Below are positions 49,508-60,479 of a DNA stretch of 64,000 bases, one piece after another. Numbering within the stretch: the stretch's first letter is position 1; each line of letters opens with the position of its first letter. Origin of the DNA: an uncultured Clostridia bacterium. GTDB taxonomy: Bacteria; Bacillota; Clostridia; Oscillospirales; Ruminococcaceae. The notes below the pieces were generated by a model. The model ran no database searches. It saw only the letters and a program-made list of their open reading frames with translations, and had not been told where the DNA came from. The stretch is taken from positions 1 to 64,000 of the forward strand of contig CANRNT010000007.1 in NCBI GenBank assembly GCA_947631995.1. The letters are read 5' to 3'. The translations under genes and the position numbers were made by a program.

Positions 49508-50323
49508 ATGGGACAGAAAGTTAATCCGCACGGACTGCGTGTCGGTATAATCAAGGATTGGGATTCCCGCTGGTTTGCAAATAAATCTGCTTTTGGCGAT
49601 ACCTTGGTAGAGGATTACAATATCCGTAAGTATATCATGAAAACGCTCAACACCAGATCGAAGAATCCCGAAAGCAAAACGGTGTATGCAGGCGTTCCTA
49701 CCATCGAGATAGAGCGTATGGCAGATAATGAAAAGGAAAACGGAAAGATCAGGATCCATATCCACTGCGCAAAGCCCGGTATCGTTATCGGCAGAGGCGG
49801 CGCGGAGATCGAAAAGCTCCGTCTTTCCTTGGAAAAGATGACAGGCAAGTCGGTTTCGATAAACATTGTCGAGGTGGCACAGCCCGACCTGAGCGCACAG
49901 CTCGTTGCAGAGAAGATAGCTCAGGACCTCGAGGACAGAGTATCTTACAGACGTGCTATGAAACAGGCTATAAGCCGTTCGATGAGACTCGGAGCAAAGG
50001 GTATCAAGACCAGATGCTCGGGACGTCTCGGCGGCGCAGAAATAGCCAGAGCTGAAAGCTATCACGAGGGTACTATCCCCCTCCAGACCATAAGAGCCGA
50101 TATCGACTACGGTTTTGCAGAAGCTGCAACGACCTACGGACGTATAGGCGTAAAGGTATGGATATACAGGGGCGAAGTGCTCAAGGGAGAAGTAGCTCCC
50201 TCACAGAGCAAGGCTCCCGCGGAGAAACCCGATAAGAAACGTTTCAATAACGGCGATAAAAAAACCAGAAGCAAGGCGCCTTATAAGAAGCGTGAAGAAA
50301 AGCGTGAAGGAGGTAACAAGTAA
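49508..50323 (+). CDS. rpsC: 30S ribosomal protein S3
   Basis: '[24 protein letters not shown]'; extended Lys-rich C-terminus. Confidence 0.97.
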   Translation: MGQKVNPHGLRVGIIKDWDSRWFANKSAFGDTLVEDYNIRKYIMKTLNTRSKNPESKTVYAGVPTIEIERMADNEKENGKIRIHIHCAKPGIVIGRGGAEIEKLRLSLEKMTGKSVSINIVEVAQPDLSAQLVAEKIAQDLEDRVSYRRAMKQAISRSMRLGAKGIKTRCSGRLGGAEIARAESYHEGTIPLQTIRADIDYGFAEAATTYGRIGVKVWIYRGEVLKGEVAPSQSKAPAEKPDKKRFNNGDKKTRSKAPYKKREEKREGGNK

Positions 50324-50754
50324 TGCTGCTTCCAAAGAGAGTTAAGTACAGAAGAGTACACAGAGGCCGTATGACAGGCGTGGCAACAAGAGGCAATAAG
50401 GTGACCGACGGTCAGTTCGGACTCCAGGCCCTTGAGCCGGCGTGGATAACCTCCAACCAGATAGAAGCCGCCCGTATCGCGATGACAAGATACATCAAGA
50501 GAGGCGGACAGGTTTGGATAAAGGTATTCCCCGATAAGCCCGTAACAAAGAAACCTCTCGGCACTCGAATGGGTTCAGGTAAGGGCGCTCCCGAATATTG
50601 GGTAGCCGTTGTAAAGCCGGGACGCGTAATGTTCGAGATAGCGGGAGTAAGCGAAGAAGCTGCGAGAGAGGCTATACGTCTTGCGATGCATAAGCTTCCT
50701 ATCAAGTGTAAATTCGTTAAAAGAGATTCCGAAGAAATGGGTGGTGAGCAATAA
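50323..50754 (+). CDS. rplP: 50S ribosomal protein L16
   Basis: '[27 protein letters not shown]'. Confidence 0.97.
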   Translation: MLLPKRVKYRRVHRGRMTGVATRGNKVTDGQFGLQALEPAWITSNQIEAARIAMTRYIKRGGQVWIKVFPDKPVTKKPLGTRMGSGKGAPEYWVAVVKPGRVMFEIAGVSEEAAREAIRLAMHKLPIKCKFVKRDSEEMGGEQ

Positions 50755-50957
50755 TGAAGTCAAGCGAAATAAAGGAACTCAGAGACCTTTCAGAGGCAGA
50801 GCTCAACGAGAAGCTCGACGGTCTTAATAAAGAACTGTTCAATCTCCGCTTCCAGCACGCTGTGAATCAGCTTGACAACCCTCTCAGACTGAAGGCGGTC
50901 AAGAAGGATATTGCTCGTGTAAAGACGATCATCCGTGAGAAAGAATCGGCAAAGTAA
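50754..50957 (+). CDS. rpmC: 50S ribosomal protein L29
   Basis: '[43 protein letters not shown]'. Confidence 0.97.
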   Translation: MKSSEIKELRDLSEAELNEKLDGLNKELFNLRFQHAVNQLDNPLRLKAVKKDIARVKTIIREKESAK

Positions 50958-50974
50958 GGAAGGGAGGATAAACC

Positions 50975-51232
50975 ATGAGCGAGAGAAACCTCAGAAAAAC
51001 AAGAGTGGGAAAGGTAGTTTCCAATAAGATGGATAAGACCATAGTTGTGGCTATCGCCGATAACGTTCAGCACCCCCTCTATAAGAAAATAATCAAGAGA
51101 ACAGTAAAGCTCAAGGCACATGACGAAAACAATGTCTGCAATATAGGCGACAAGGTAGAAGTTATGGAAACACGTCCTCTGTCAAAGGATAAGAGATGGC
51201 GTCTTGTAAGGGTCATTGAGCAGGCTAAGTAA
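50975..51232 (+). CDS. rpsQ: 30S ribosomal protein S17
   Basis: '[21 protein letters not shown]'. Confidence 0.97.
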   Translation: MSERNLRKTRVGKVVSNKMDKTIVVAIADNVQHPLYKKIIKRTVKLKAHDENNVCNIGDKVEVMETRPLSKDKRWRLVRVIEQAK

Positions 51233-51278
51233 TTTGTACGATTAACATTTAACGAAAGTTTGAAAGGAGGAACGTGCT

Positions 51279-51647
51279 GTGATACAGATGCAGACATACC
51301 TCAAGGTAGCCGATAACACGGGAGCTAAAGAGCTTATGTGTATAAGGGTGCTGGGAGGTACACGCAGAAAGTATGCAAACATCGGTGACGTCATCGTGGC
51401 TTCGGTAAAGAAAGCCGCGCCGGGCGGAACGGTCAAAAAAGGCGATGTTGTAAAAGCAGTAATAGTTCGTTCAGCCAAGGGCCTTCGTCGTGATGACGGA
51501 ACTTACATTCGTTTCGACGAGAACGCGGCTGTTATAATCAAGGAAGATAAAAACCCAAGAGGTACCCGTATATTCGGACCGGTAGCAAGAGAGCTGAGAG
51601 ATAAGGATTATATGAAGATCCTGTCGCTCGCTCCGGAAGTGCTTTGA
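51279..51647 (+). CDS. rplN: 50S ribosomal protein L14
   Basis: '[27 protein letters not shown]'. Confidence 0.97.
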   Translation: MIQMQTYLKVADNTGAKELMCIRVLGGTRRKYANIGDVIVASVKKAAPGGTVKKGDVVKAVIVRSAKGLRRDDGTYIRFDENAAVIIKEDKNPRGTRIFGPVARELRDKDYMKILSLAPEVL

Positions 51648-51664
51648 TCGGAGGTGTCGTGGTT

Positions 51665-51988
51665 ATGAATAAGGTACACGTAAAAACAGGCGACACAGTC
51701 ATCATACTGTCAGGCAAGGATAAGGGCAAGACAGGAAAGGTGCTTCAGGTATCCCCCAAGGAGCAGAAGGTCATCGTTGAGGGAAGAAATATCGCTACAA
51801 AACACGTCAAGCCCCGCAGCGCTCAGCAGCAGGGCGGCATAGTGCAGGCAGAAAAGGCAATATATGCCTGCAAGGTACAGGCTATATGCCCCAAGTGCGG
51901 CAAGCCAACAAGGATCGGTCACAGTATTCTTAAAGACGGAACAAAGGTAAGAGTCTGCAAGAATAAAGGCTGCGGCGAAGAGTTTTAA
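51665..51988 (+). CDS. rplX: 50S ribosomal protein L24
   Basis: '[29 protein letters not shown]'; start revised to ATG 51665. Confidence 0.96.
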   Translation: MNKVHVKTGDTVIILSGKDKGKTGKVLQVSPKEQKVIVEGRNIATKHVKPRSAQQQGGIVQAEKAIYACKVQAICPKCGKPTRIGHSILKDGTKVRVCKNKGCGEEF

Positions 51989-52009
51989 TAAGGAGGAGGA
52001 GAAGAAGTA

Positions 52010-52549
52010 ATGTCTACACTCAGAGAATATTATGACAGCACGGTAGCTCCCGCTCTTGTTAAAAAGTTCGGATATAAGAACGTAATGCAGATACCGAAGC
52101 TCAATAAGGTCGTTATCAACGTCGGTTGCGGCGCGGATAAGGACAATACAAAGGTCATCGAGGCTATAATGAACGACCTCTCCGCTATCACGGGACAAAG
52201 ACCTGTGGTTTGCAGATCGAGAAAGTCGGTAGCAAACTTCAAGCTGAGAGACGGTCAGATAATCGGCGTAAAGGTAACGCTCAGAGGCGAGAGAATGTAT
52301 GAGTTCGTTGACAGGCTCTTTAATGTCGCGTTCCCGCGTGTTCGTGACTTCAGAGGCATAAGCGCCAATTCTTTCGACGGAAGAGGAAATTATTCGACCG
52401 GTATAAAGGAACAGCTTATATTCCCCGAGATCGAGTATGATAAGATCGATAAGGTGCGCGGAATGGATATAAACTTTATCACGACCGCAAATACCGATGA
52501 GGAAGCAAAGGAGCTGCTTTCACTTATGGGCGCTCCGTTCGCTAAGTAA
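52010..52549 (+). CDS. rplE: 50S ribosomal protein L5
   Basis: Sequence and operon position. Confidence 0.97.
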   Translation: MSTLREYYDSTVAPALVKKFGYKNVMQIPKLNKVVINVGCGADKDNTKVIEAIMNDLSAITGQRPVVCRSRKSVANFKLRDGQIIGVKVTLRGERMYEFVDRLFNVAFPRVRDFRGISANSFDGRGNYSTGIKEQLIFPEIEYDKIDKVRGMDINFITTANTDEEAKELLSLMGAPFAK

Positions 52550-52569
52550 GGAAGAGGAGGAAAAAGTAA

Positions 52570-52755
52570 ATGGCTAAGAAGTCTATGATAAATAAGCAGA
52601 AGGCTGCGCCTAAGTTTTCTACTCGTGCTTACAACAGATGCAAGATCTGTGGAAGACCCCACGCTTATCTGAGAAAGTTCGGCATATGCCGTATCTGCTT
52701 CAGAGAGCTTGCACATCAGGGCAAGATACCCGGAGTAAAGAAAGCAAGCTGGTAA
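52570..52755 (+). CDS. rpsN: 30S ribosomal protein S14 (zinc type)
   Basis: 61 aa; '[41 protein letters not shown]'. Confidence 0.97.
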   Translation: MAKKSMINKQKAAPKFSTRAYNRCKICGRPHAYLRKFGICRICFRELAHQGKIPGVKKASW

Positions 52756-52782
52756 AGAGTTATTAAAGGAGGTTAACAGCAT

Positions 52783-53181
52783 ATGCAGATAACTGATACA
52801 ATAGCGGATCTGCTTACGAGGATCCGCAACGCAAGTACTGCAAAGCATCCAACGGTTGACGTCCCCGCTTCCAATATCAAGAAGGCTATCACACAGATCC
52901 TTGTAGACGAGGGCTATGTAAAAGGCTTCCAGGTGATCGATGACGGCAAGCAGGGCATCATCAGGATAACGCTCAAGTACGACGAGAATAAAACTCCTGT
53001 TATCACAGGACTGAGAAGAATATCAAAACCGGGCTTGAGAATGTATACAAGCTGCGAGAATATGCCGAAGGTAATGAAAGGATTGGGAATAGCAATCGTT
53101 TCGACCTCTAAGGGCATCGTGACCGACAAGAAAGCAAGAGAGCTCAACGTCGGCGGAGAGATTCTCGCGTTTGTCTGGTAA
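52783..53181 (+). CDS. rpsH: 30S ribosomal protein S8
   Basis: Sequence and operon position. Confidence 0.97.
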   Translation: MQITDTIADLLTRIRNASTAKHPTVDVPASNIKKAITQILVDEGYVKGFQVIDDGKQGIIRITLKYDENKTPVITGLRRISKPGLRMYTSCENMPKVMKGLGIAIVSTSKGIVTDKKARELNVGGEILAFVW

Positions 53182-53195
53182 GGAGGAATCGATAT

Positions 53196-53747
53196 ATGTC
53201 AAGAATTGGACTTAAACCGATAACCGTTCCTGCCGGAGTAAGCGTTGAAATTGCCGAGGGTAACGTAGTTACGGTAAAAGGACCTAAGGGTACGCTCACG
53301 AAGACCTTTAAGCCCGACATGATAATCAAGCATGAGGGCAGCGAGATAACCGTTGCGCGTCCGTCTGAGGACAGAGTTCATAAGTCGCTGCACGGACTGA
53401 CAAGAACGCTCATCAATAATATGGTAGTGGGCGTGACCGAGGGCTTCAGCAAAACTCTGATAATCGAAGGCGTCGGATATAGAGCCGTAAAGCAGGGCAA
53501 GAACCTTGTTATGAACCTCGGCTTTTCACATCAGGTGATCTTTTCCGAAACGGAGGACATAAAGATCGATGTTCCCGAGGAAAAGAAGATAGTCGTTTCG
53601 GGAACCGATAAGCAGAAGGTCGGACAGTTCGCCTGCGAGATCAGGGAGAAAAGACCGCCCGAGCCTTATAAGGGCAAGGGTATACGCTATGACGGCGAGC
53701 ATATCATCCGCAAGGAAGGTAAGGCCGGTAAGGGCGCTAAGAAGTAA
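53196..53747 (+). CDS. rplF: 50S ribosomal protein L6
   Basis: 'MSRIGLKPITVPAGVSVEI'. Confidence 0.97.
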   Translation: MSRIGLKPITVPAGVSVEIAEGNVVTVKGPKGTLTKTFKPDMIIKHEGSEITVARPSEDRVHKSLHGLTRTLINNMVVGVTEGFSKTLIIEGVGYRAVKQGKNLVMNLGFSHQVIFSETEDIKIDVPEEKKIVVSGTDKQKVGQFACEIREKRPPEPYKGKGIRYDGEHIIRKEGKAGKGAKK

Positions 53748-53767
53748 GTAAGGGAGTGTAATAAACT

Positions 53768-54118
53768 ATGGTGAAAAAAATCGACAGAGCATCTGCCAGA
53801 GCTAAAAGACACACCAGAGTCCGTGCAAAGATATCTGGTACGGCTCAGTGTCCGCGCCTTAACGTATTCCGCTCCGCTAAAAATATCTATGCACAGCTTA
53901 TCGACGACGAAAAGGGCGTTACTCTCGCCAGCGCTTCGAGCCTGAAGCTCGATAACGGCGGCAACAAAGAGGGCGCAAGAGAAGTCGGCAAGCTCATTGC
54001 AAAGAACGCCGCGGCAGCAGGTATAACCGAGTGTGTATTCGACAGAGGCGGTTACCTGTATCACGGACGAGTTCAGGAATTAGCAGAGGGAGCCCGTGAG
54101 GGCGGACTCAATTTCTAA
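53768..54118 (+). CDS. rplR: 50S ribosomal protein L18
   Basis: '[30 protein letters not shown]'. Confidence 0.97.
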   Translation: MVKKIDRASARAKRHTRVRAKISGTAQCPRLNVFRSAKNIYAQLIDDEKGVTLASASSLKLDNGGNKEGAREVGKLIAKNAAAAGITECVFDRGGYLYHGRVQELAEGAREGGLNF

Positions 54119-54133
54119 TAAGGAGGGTTACTT

Positions 54134-54634
54134 TTGGCTTTAATAGACGCTTCAAATATGGAACTTGAAGAAAAGGTAGTCGCTATAAACAGAGTATCTA
54201 AAACCGTTAAAGGCGGACGTATAATGAAATTCTCCGCGCTGGTCGTAGTTGGCGACGGCAAGGGAATAGTAGGCTTCGGCACAGGAAAGTCGAGCGAAGT
54301 TCCGGACGCTATCCGTAAGGGAATAGAGGACGCAAAGAAAAATCTCATAAAGATATCCCTTAAAGGAACAACTATCCCCCATGAGGTAGTAGGCGCATAC
54401 GGAGCAGGCAGAGTTCTTATGAAGCCCGCAGCCCCCGGTACGGGAGTTATCGCAGGCGGACCTGTACGTTCGGTAGTTGAAATGGCAGGAATAAGAGATA
54501 TAAGAACAAAGTCGCTTCGCTCCAACAACCCGTTCAACGTTGTAAGAGCAACTATCAACGGTCTTGCATCGGTCAGATCAATAGATGAGGTAGCTGCAAA
54601 GAGAGGCAAGACCGCAAAGGAAATCTTAGGCTAA
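54134..54634 (+). CDS. rpsE: 30S ribosomal protein S5
   Basis: TTG start; '[34 protein letters not shown]'. Confidence 0.96.
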   Translation: MALIDASNMELEEKVVAINRVSKTVKGGRIMKFSALVVVGDGKGIVGFGTGKSSEVPDAIRKGIEDAKKNLIKISLKGTTIPHEVVGAYGAGRVLMKPAAPGTGVIAGGPVRSVVEMAGIRDIRTKSLRSNNPFNVVRATINGLASVRSIDEVAAKRGKTAKEILG

Positions 54635-54648
54635 GGAGGACGTTTGCA

Positions 54649-54828
54649 ATGGCAGACCTTAAAATCACTCTGGTAAAAAGCCTTAACGACAGAGTTAAGG
54701 CGCAGGTCGCAACCGCCGCTTCTCTCGGTCTGAGAAAGATAGGCGATACGACAGTGCAGCCGGATAACGCACAGACACAGGGCAAGATCAGAAAGATCTC
54801 CCACCTTATAAAAGTAACCGAAGCATAA
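54649..54828 (+). CDS. rpmD: 50S ribosomal protein L30 (absent from supplied ORF track)
   Basis: 59-aa ORF MADLKITLVKSLNDRVKAQVATAASLGLRKIGDTTVQPDNAQTQGKIRKISHLIKVTEA between rpsE and rplO. Confidence 0.95.
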   Translation: MADLKITLVKSLNDRVKAQVATAASLGLRKIGDTTVQPDNAQTQGKIRKISHLIKVTEA

Positions 54829-54848
54829 TCGCAAGGAGGTGCTAAAGA

Positions 54849-55289
54849 ATGAAATTGCACGAATTATCACCTGCCAAGGGCTCGACCAAGGAGGTCAAGC
54901 GTATAGGCAGAGGTCACGGTTCGGGACAGGGCAAGACCGCAGGCAAGGGACATAAGGGTCAGAATGCCAGAAGCGGCGGCGGAGTTAGACCGGGCTTCGA
55001 GGGCGGACAGACTTCTCTTGCAAGAAGAACTCCTAAGCGTGGCTTCAATAACATTTTTGCAACAAGATATGCGACCGTGAATGTGGCGTCGCTCGATATG
55101 TTCAAGGACGGAACGGTCGTAGATACCGAGCTTCTCAAGGCTTCGGGTCTTGTAAAGAAAGAGCTTGACGGAGTAAAGGTACTCGGAAACGGAGAGCTCA
55201 CAAAGAACCTCACAGTAAAGGCGGCTGCGTTCTCGGCAGCGGCAAAGGAAAAGATCGAGAAAGCAGGCGGGAAGGCAGAGGTGATATAA
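54849..55289 (+). CDS. rplO: 50S ribosomal protein L15
   Basis: '[41 protein letters not shown]'. Confidence 0.97.
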   Translation: MKLHELSPAKGSTKEVKRIGRGHGSGQGKTAGKGHKGQNARSGGGVRPGFEGGQTSLARRTPKRGFNNIFATRYATVNVASLDMFKDGTVVDTELLKASGLVKKELDGVKVLGNGELTKNLTVKAAAFSAAAKEKIEKAGGKAEVI

Positions 55290-55290
55290 G

Positions 55291-56625
55291 TTGTTTAAGA
55301 CGCTTCGTAACGCATGGAGTATTCCAGACCTGAGAAGAAAGCTTCTTTTTACACTTCTTATCATCGTAGTCTACCGTATAGGCGGCGCGATACCTGTACC
55401 GTATATCAACAGAGAAGCGCTTCAGGCATGGGCTGATACGGCTACCTCTTCGGGTAACTTCTTCAGCTATCTGAACGTTCTTTCGGGCGGTACTTTCTCG
55501 CAGGCGACTATATTGGCGCTTTCAATAGGACCTTTCATCAACGCGCAGATCATTATCCAACTGCTGACCTATGCGCTCCCTCCTCTGGAGAGACTCGCAA
55601 AGGAAGGTATGGAGGGCAGAAAAAAGCTCAACCAGATAAATAAGTATACCGCACTGTTTATAGCCGTGTTCCAGTCATGGGCTTATTACCTGACGCTGAA
55701 AAAAGTCGGCGCTCTCGTTTACAGCCCCGTAACAGGCTATGGCACATGGTCAAGGTCGAAGATATTCTCCGAGATAGTTATCATCGCCTGCTTTACGGCA
55801 GGAGCTTCGCTGATAATCTGGCTCGGCGACAGGATCAATGAAAAGGGTATAGGAAACGGCGTTTCCATGATACTTTTCGCAGGTATAGTTGCAAGAGGAC
55901 CGCAGGCGGTCGTAGGACTGGTGGCTTATATGGGCACGGGCGAGGTCAAGTATCTCATAATGGTACCTCTGATAATCGTGTTCTTCATAGCTATGATAGC
56001 TTTCATAGTGTTTATGAACAACGCCGAAAGACGTATCCATATCCAGTACGCAAAGCGTGTTGTGGGCAATAAGATGTACGGCGGTCAAAGCTCGTATATA
56101 CCAGTAAAGATCTGTATGTCGGGCGTTTTGCCGATAATCTTCGCTATGGCGTTTATGTCGATACCCTCAACGCTTGAGCTGTTTATCGCAGACCCGGGAC
56201 CGGGACAGTCGGGAATAAAATGGTTCTACCACGGACTGCTCCATATATTCAATATGAATCACCCCGTTTATGCGGTACTGTATTTCCTGCTGATAATCGG
56301 ATTTAACTATTTCTATGTGTCAATGCAGTATAATCCCGTGGAAATAGCCAACAATCTGCGTCAGAACAACGGAGCTATACAGGGTATCAGACCCGGTAAG
56401 CCGACTTCGGACTTCCTGAAGAGAGTTATATCAAAGATAACCCTCGTCGGCGCGTTCTTCCTCGGACTTATCGCTATAATACCTATCTTCTTCGCAAGAT
56501 TTACGGGTATGCAGCTCGCGATAGGCGGTACTTCGATACTCATCGTGGTAAGCGTTGCCCTCGAAACTGTAAGAACAATGGAATCCCAGATGATGATGCG
56601 TCACCACAAGGGCTTCCTCGAATGA
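55291..56625 (+). CDS. secY: Preprotein translocase subunit SecY
   Basis: TTG start; ten-TM profile, 'GGAIPVPYINREAL'. Confidence 0.97.
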   Translation: MFKTLRNAWSIPDLRRKLLFTLLIIVVYRIGGAIPVPYINREALQAWADTATSSGNFFSYLNVLSGGTFSQATILALSIGPFINAQIIIQLLTYALPPLERLAKEGMEGRKKLNQINKYTALFIAVFQSWAYYLTLKKVGALVYSPVTGYGTWSRSKIFSEIVIIACFTAGASLIIWLGDRINEKGIGNGVSMILFAGIVARGPQAVVGLVAYMGTGEVKYLIMVPLIIVFFIAMIAFIVFMNNAERRIHIQYAKRVVGNKMYGGQSSYIPVKICMSGVLPIIFAMAFMSIPSTLELFIADPGPGQSGIKWFYHGLLHIFNMNHPVYAVLYFLLIIGFNYFYVSMQYNPVEIANNLRQNNGAIQGIRPGKPTSDFLKRVISKITLVGAFFLGLIAIIPIFFARFTGMQLAIGGTSILIVVSVALETVRTMESQMMMRHHKGFLE

Positions 56626-56660
56626 CCGTGAACAGTCAGTGAAAGGTAATGGTGAACAGT

Positions 56661-57293
56661 ATGAATTTGATACTTTTAGGCGCTCCGGGCGCAGGCAAGG
56701 GCACGCAGGCAGAGGTCATCTGTGAAAAGCTGGGCATACCCACTATCTCAACAGGCAATATGCTGAGAGCCGCAGTCAAGGAAGGTACCGAGTACGGCTT
56801 GAAGGCTAAGGCGGCTATGGACAGCGGCGCTCTCGTTTCGGACGAGATAGTTATCGGTATACTCAAGGACAGAATAGCTCAGGACGACTGCAAAAAGGGC
56901 TTTATACTCGACGGATTTCCAAGAACCGTACCTCAGGCAGAGGCTCTCGACGCTATGGGTGTGCGGATAGATAAGGTAATAGAGCTTGCAGTAGATGAGG
57001 AAGTAATAAAAACAAGACTTACAGGCAGACGCGTGTGCCTGAAATGCGGCGCGACATACCATGTAACGTCTAAGCCCCCCAAGACGGAGGGCGTGTGCGA
57101 TGTTTGCGGCGATCCGCTGGTAGTGCGCAAGGACGACGAACCCGCTACCGTCATCGACAGACTCAAGACCTATCACGAAAAGACCGCGCCCCTTAAGGAT
57201 TACTATGAGGCGCAGGGCAAGCTGGTAACGGTCGAGGGTACAGATACCGTCGCAGGAACATCAGAGCTTATGCTCAAGGCTATCGAGGGCTGA
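56661..57293 (+). CDS. adk: Adenylate kinase (zinc-binding LID type)
   Basis: 'LILLGAPGAGKGTQAEVI', CLKCGATYH...CDVCG; start revised to ATG 56661. Confidence 0.96.
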   Translation: MNLILLGAPGAGKGTQAEVICEKLGIPTISTGNMLRAAVKEGTEYGLKAKAAMDSGALVSDEIVIGILKDRIAQDDCKKGFILDGFPRTVPQAEALDAMGVRIDKVIELAVDEEVIKTRLTGRRVCLKCGATYHVTSKPPKTEGVCDVCGDPLVVRKDDEPATVIDRLKTYHEKTAPLKDYYEAQGKLVTVEGTDTVAGTSELMLKAIEG

Positions 57294-57294
57294 T

Positions 57295-58041
57295 ATGATA
57301 ATCATCAAAACAAGCTCCGAAATAGCTAAGCTGCGTAAAGCAAATAAGCTTACTCACGACGCGCTCGACGCGGCGGAGCAGGCTATAAGGATAGGCATGA
57401 CAACTAAAGAGCTGGACGAGGTCATACGCAGGTTTTTTGCCTCGCACGGCGTCAGATCGGGATTTCTCGGATACGGAGGATTTCCCGCAAGCGCCTGTAT
57501 ATCGGTGAATGAAGAGGTCATTCACGGTATCCCCGGAAACAGGGTGATACAGGACGGCGATATAGTCTCCGTCGATACGGGCGCGTATGTGGACGGCTAC
57601 TACGGCGACTCCGCAAGGACCTTCGCCGTCGGAAACGTATCTCAGGACAGACTGGCTCTCATGAGAGCGACCAAGGAAAGCCTTGATATCGCGATCTCAA
57701 TGGTGAAAGCAGGCGTCCGGCTGGGCGACATAGGTCATGCCATACAACAGTATAATGAGGAAAGAGGATATTCCGTCGTAAGAGAATTTGTCGGACATGG
57801 AGTAGGAAAGGATATGCACGAAGAACCGGAAGTCCCGAATTTCGGAAAGCCCGGTCACGGCGTAAGACTGGCGGCAGGTATGGTGATAGCAATAGAACCT
57901 ATGATCGCTATGGGAAAAGCCGATATAAAAGTGCTGTCCAATCAGTGGACGGTAGTTACGAGGGATAATTCTCCCGCAGCTCATTTTGAACATTCGATCG
58001 CCGTTACCTCGGACGGCTGCGTCGTGCTGTCGGCGGAGTAA
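57295..58041 (+). CDS. map: Type I methionyl aminopeptidase
   Basis: 'ACISVNEEVIHGIPGNRVIQDGDIVSVDTG', 'EFVGHGVGKDMHEEPEVPNFG'. Confidence 0.97.
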   Translation: MIIIKTSSEIAKLRKANKLTHDALDAAEQAIRIGMTTKELDEVIRRFFASHGVRSGFLGYGGFPASACISVNEEVIHGIPGNRVIQDGDIVSVDTGAYVDGYYGDSARTFAVGNVSQDRLALMRATKESLDIAISMVKAGVRLGDIGHAIQQYNEERGYSVVREFVGHGVGKDMHEEPEVPNFGKPGHGVRLAAGMVIAIEPMIAMGKADIKVLSNQWTVVTRDNSPAAHFEHSIAVTSDGCVVLSAE

Positions 58042-58047
58042 AGAGGT

Positions 58048-58317
58048 ATGAGCGAGGAGAAATTGACCTTTGGCACAGTGGCTGCCGCGACCGCAGGCCG
58101 CGATAAGGGCAGAATGTTCGTTGTGCTCCGCATAGAGAACGGCAAGGCTTTTATAGCCGACGGCAAGACCAGAAAGCTGTGTAAGCCCAAATGTAAAAAC
58201 ATAAAGCATTTGAAGCCGACAACAATGCGTATACCAACGGACGGACTTACCGATAAAAGCCTCAGGAAGCTTTTGAACGCCGCGGTGCAAAAGGAAAATA
58301 CGACCCAAGACCTTTAA
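58048..58317 (+). CDS. KOW-domain RNA-binding protein (L14E/L6E/L27E-like)
   Basis: '[43 protein letters not shown]'; between map and infA. Confidence 0.8.
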   Translation: MSEEKLTFGTVAAATAGRDKGRMFVVLRIENGKAFIADGKTRKLCKPKCKNIKHLKPTTMRIPTDGLTDKSLRKLLNAAVQKENTTQDL

Positions 58318-58333
58318 GAAGGGATATGTAAGT

Positions 58334-58552
58334 ATGTCAAAAGAAGATGTTATAGAGCTGGAAGGAACAGTCCTTGAAGCGCTGCCAAACGCAATGTTCA
58401 AGGTGGAACTGGCAAACGGTCACCAGATATTGGCGCACGTTTCCGGAAAGCTCAGAATGAACTACATTCGCATTGTTCCCGGAGATAAGGTAAAGGTTGA
58501 AATGTCGCCTTATGACCTTTCAAAGGGAAGAATATCATGGAGAACAAAATAA
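58334..58552 (+). CDS. infA: Translation initiation factor IF-1
   Basis: '[43 protein letters not shown]'. Confidence 0.97.
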   Translation: MSKEDVIELEGTVLEALPNAMFKVELANGHQILAHVSGKLRMNYIRIVPGDKVKVEMSPYDLSKGRISWRTK

Positions 58553-58620
58553 AAGCTTCTCCGCAATAAACACCAAATAACCCACGGCGAATGTTCGCCG
58601 TACTTTAAGGAGGTATTCAC

Positions 58621-58734
58621 ATGAAAGTAAGACCTTCAGTTAAGCCTATGTGTGAAAAGTGCAAAGTCATCAAGCGCAAGGGCAAGGTAATGGTAATATG
58701 CCAGAACCCAAAGCACAAGCAGCGTCAGGGCTAA
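58621..58734 (+). CDS. rpmJ: 50S ribosomal protein L36 (absent from supplied ORF track)
   Basis: 37-aa [40 protein letters not shown]. Confidence 0.97.
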   Translation: MKVRPSVKPMCEKCKVIKRKGKVMVICQNPKHKQRQG

Positions 58735-58764
58735 ACTAAAAATAATGGAGGTGCAGCTAAAACA

Positions 58765-59133
58765 ATGGCTCGTATTGCTAGTATTGACCTTCCGAGAGAA
58801 AAAAGGATCGAGATCGGTCTGACTTATATCTACGGAATAGGTCTCCCAACATCTAAGAAAATACTCGCAGCTACCGGTGTAGACCCCGATACGCGAGTAA
58901 AAGACCTCACAGACGAGGACGTAGCAAAGCTCCGTGAGTATATCGATCACAACGTTATGGTAGAAGGCGATCTCAGAAGAGAAGTCGCTCTTAATATCAA
59001 AAGACTCGTTGAGATCGGCTGCTACAGAGGTGTGCGTCACCGCAAGGGTCTGCCCGTAAGAGGTCAGAGAACAAAGACCAATGCAAGAACCCGCAAGGGT
59101 CCCGTAAAGACCATAGCTAACAAGAAGAAGTAA
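58765..59133 (+). CDS. rpsM: 30S ribosomal protein S13
   Basis: Sequence and operon position. Confidence 0.97.
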   Translation: MARIASIDLPREKRIEIGLTYIYGIGLPTSKKILAATGVDPDTRVKDLTDEDVAKLREYIDHNVMVEGDLRREVALNIKRLVEIGCYRGVRHRKGLPVRGQRTKTNARTRKGPVKTIANKKK

Positions 59134-59148
59134 GGAGGGATATGAAGT

Positions 59149-59544
59149 ATGGCTCAGGCAAAGAAAACGACGGTTCGCCGCCGCAGAGAAAGAAAAAATA
59201 TTGAAAACGGACAGGTTCATATCCAGTCTACTTTCAACAACACGATAGTTACTATCACCGATATGCAGGGCAACGCTATCTCGTGGGCTTCCGCAGGCGA
59301 AATGGGCTTCAGAGGCTCAAAGAAGTCTACCCCGTTCGCAGCGCAGACAGCCGCAGAGACAGCCGCAAGAGCTGCCAAAGAGCACGGACTCAAGACCGTT
59401 GAGGTCTATGTAAAAGGCCCGGGCGCAGGAAGAGAAGCAGCTATAAGAGCGCTCCAGTCGGAGGATCTTGAGGTACGCCTTATCAAGGACGTTACACCTA
59501 TCCCCCACAACGGATGCCGCCCGCCCAAGAGAAGAAGAGTGTAA
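59149..59544 (+). CDS. rpsK: 30S ribosomal protein S11
   Basis: '[43 protein letters not shown]'. Confidence 0.97.
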   Translation: MAQAKKTTVRRRRERKNIENGQVHIQSTFNNTIVTITDMQGNAISWASAGEMGFRGSKKSTPFAAQTAAETAARAAKEHGLKTVEVYVKGPGAGREAAIRALQSEDLEVRLIKDVTPIPHNGCRPPKRRRV

Positions 59545-59566
59545 TACTTTTGCATATCATTCGCAC

Positions 59567-59647
59567 AGACCGAAAAGGTCTGATATGACCGAGTTCCCAA
59601 AGTTCGCTCGGCGTCGGATAAAGGCGTAAGGTACGCAGCAGATCCGA
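59567..59647 (+). promoter_or_regulatory. Structured rpsK-rpsD spacer, candidate r-protein leader
   Basis: AGACC/GGTCT, CCGAG/CTCGG, TCGGAT/ATCCGA with nested GCGT/ACGC. Confidence 0.4.
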
Positions 59648-59673
59648 TATTATTTAAAAACGGAGGAAATTTT

Positions 59674-60357
59674 ATGGCAGTAAACAGAGAACCTATCCTT
59701 AAAATGTGCAGAACGCTCGGCATAAGCCCCGCCGTAATGGGAGTTAACCCGAGAGTTCCCGATAACTATAAGGAAAAGCTCAAGGAAGATCTGGATAAGA
59801 AAAAGATCGACGGCAGAAAGCATAACATCACTTCGCGAGTTGAATACAGAGACCCCTCAGAGGGTAAGAGAAAGAAAGTTTCTGAATACGGTATGCAGCT
59901 TAAGGAAAAGCAGAAGCTGAAGTTCATCTACGGCGTTCTCGAGAAACAGTTCCGTCATTATTTCGAGATCGCACAGAAAATGGAAGGTCAGGCAGGTGCC
60001 AACCTGCTCACTTGTCTTGAATCAAGACTTGACAACATCGTTTTCAGAATGGGTCTTTCAATGACGAGAAGAGAAGCAAGACAGCTTGTCGTTCACGGTC
60101 ACTTCGACGTAAACGGCAGAAGAGTAGATATCCCGTCATACAGAGTAAAAGTGGGCGACGTTATATCTCTGAGAGAGAAGAGCAAGCAGAGCACAAAGTT
60201 CAAGGAGATAATCGAAGCGTCCGAAGGCAGACTTATCCCGACATGGCTCGAAATGGATAAGGAGAAGCTCGCGGCAAAGGTGACAAGACTTCCCGTTAAG
60301 GAAGATCTCGACTACGAGATAGAAGAACACCTCATAGTTGAGTTGTACTCCAAATAA
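59674..60357 (+). CDS. rpsD: 30S ribosomal protein S4
   Basis: 'LESRLDNIVFRMGLSMTRREARQLVVHGHFDVNGRRVDIPSYRVKVGDVI'. Confidence 0.97.
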   Translation: MAVNREPILKMCRTLGISPAVMGVNPRVPDNYKEKLKEDLDKKKIDGRKHNITSRVEYRDPSEGKRKKVSEYGMQLKEKQKLKFIYGVLEKQFRHYFEIAQKMEGQAGANLLTCLESRLDNIVFRMGLSMTRREARQLVVHGHFDVNGRRVDIPSYRVKVGDVISLREKSKQSTKFKEIIEASEGRLIPTWLEMDKEKLAAKVTRLPVKEDLDYEIEEHLIVELYSK

Positions 60358-60479
60358 CGCCCCGCCTGAACGCGGTATAAAAGCGTTCACAGCGTTCATA
60401 AAGAAAAGGTCAGGCGAAATGACGATATTTCGCCGCATTCGTAAAAACTATTCGAGGTTTGGACACGGGAGGGTTATAA

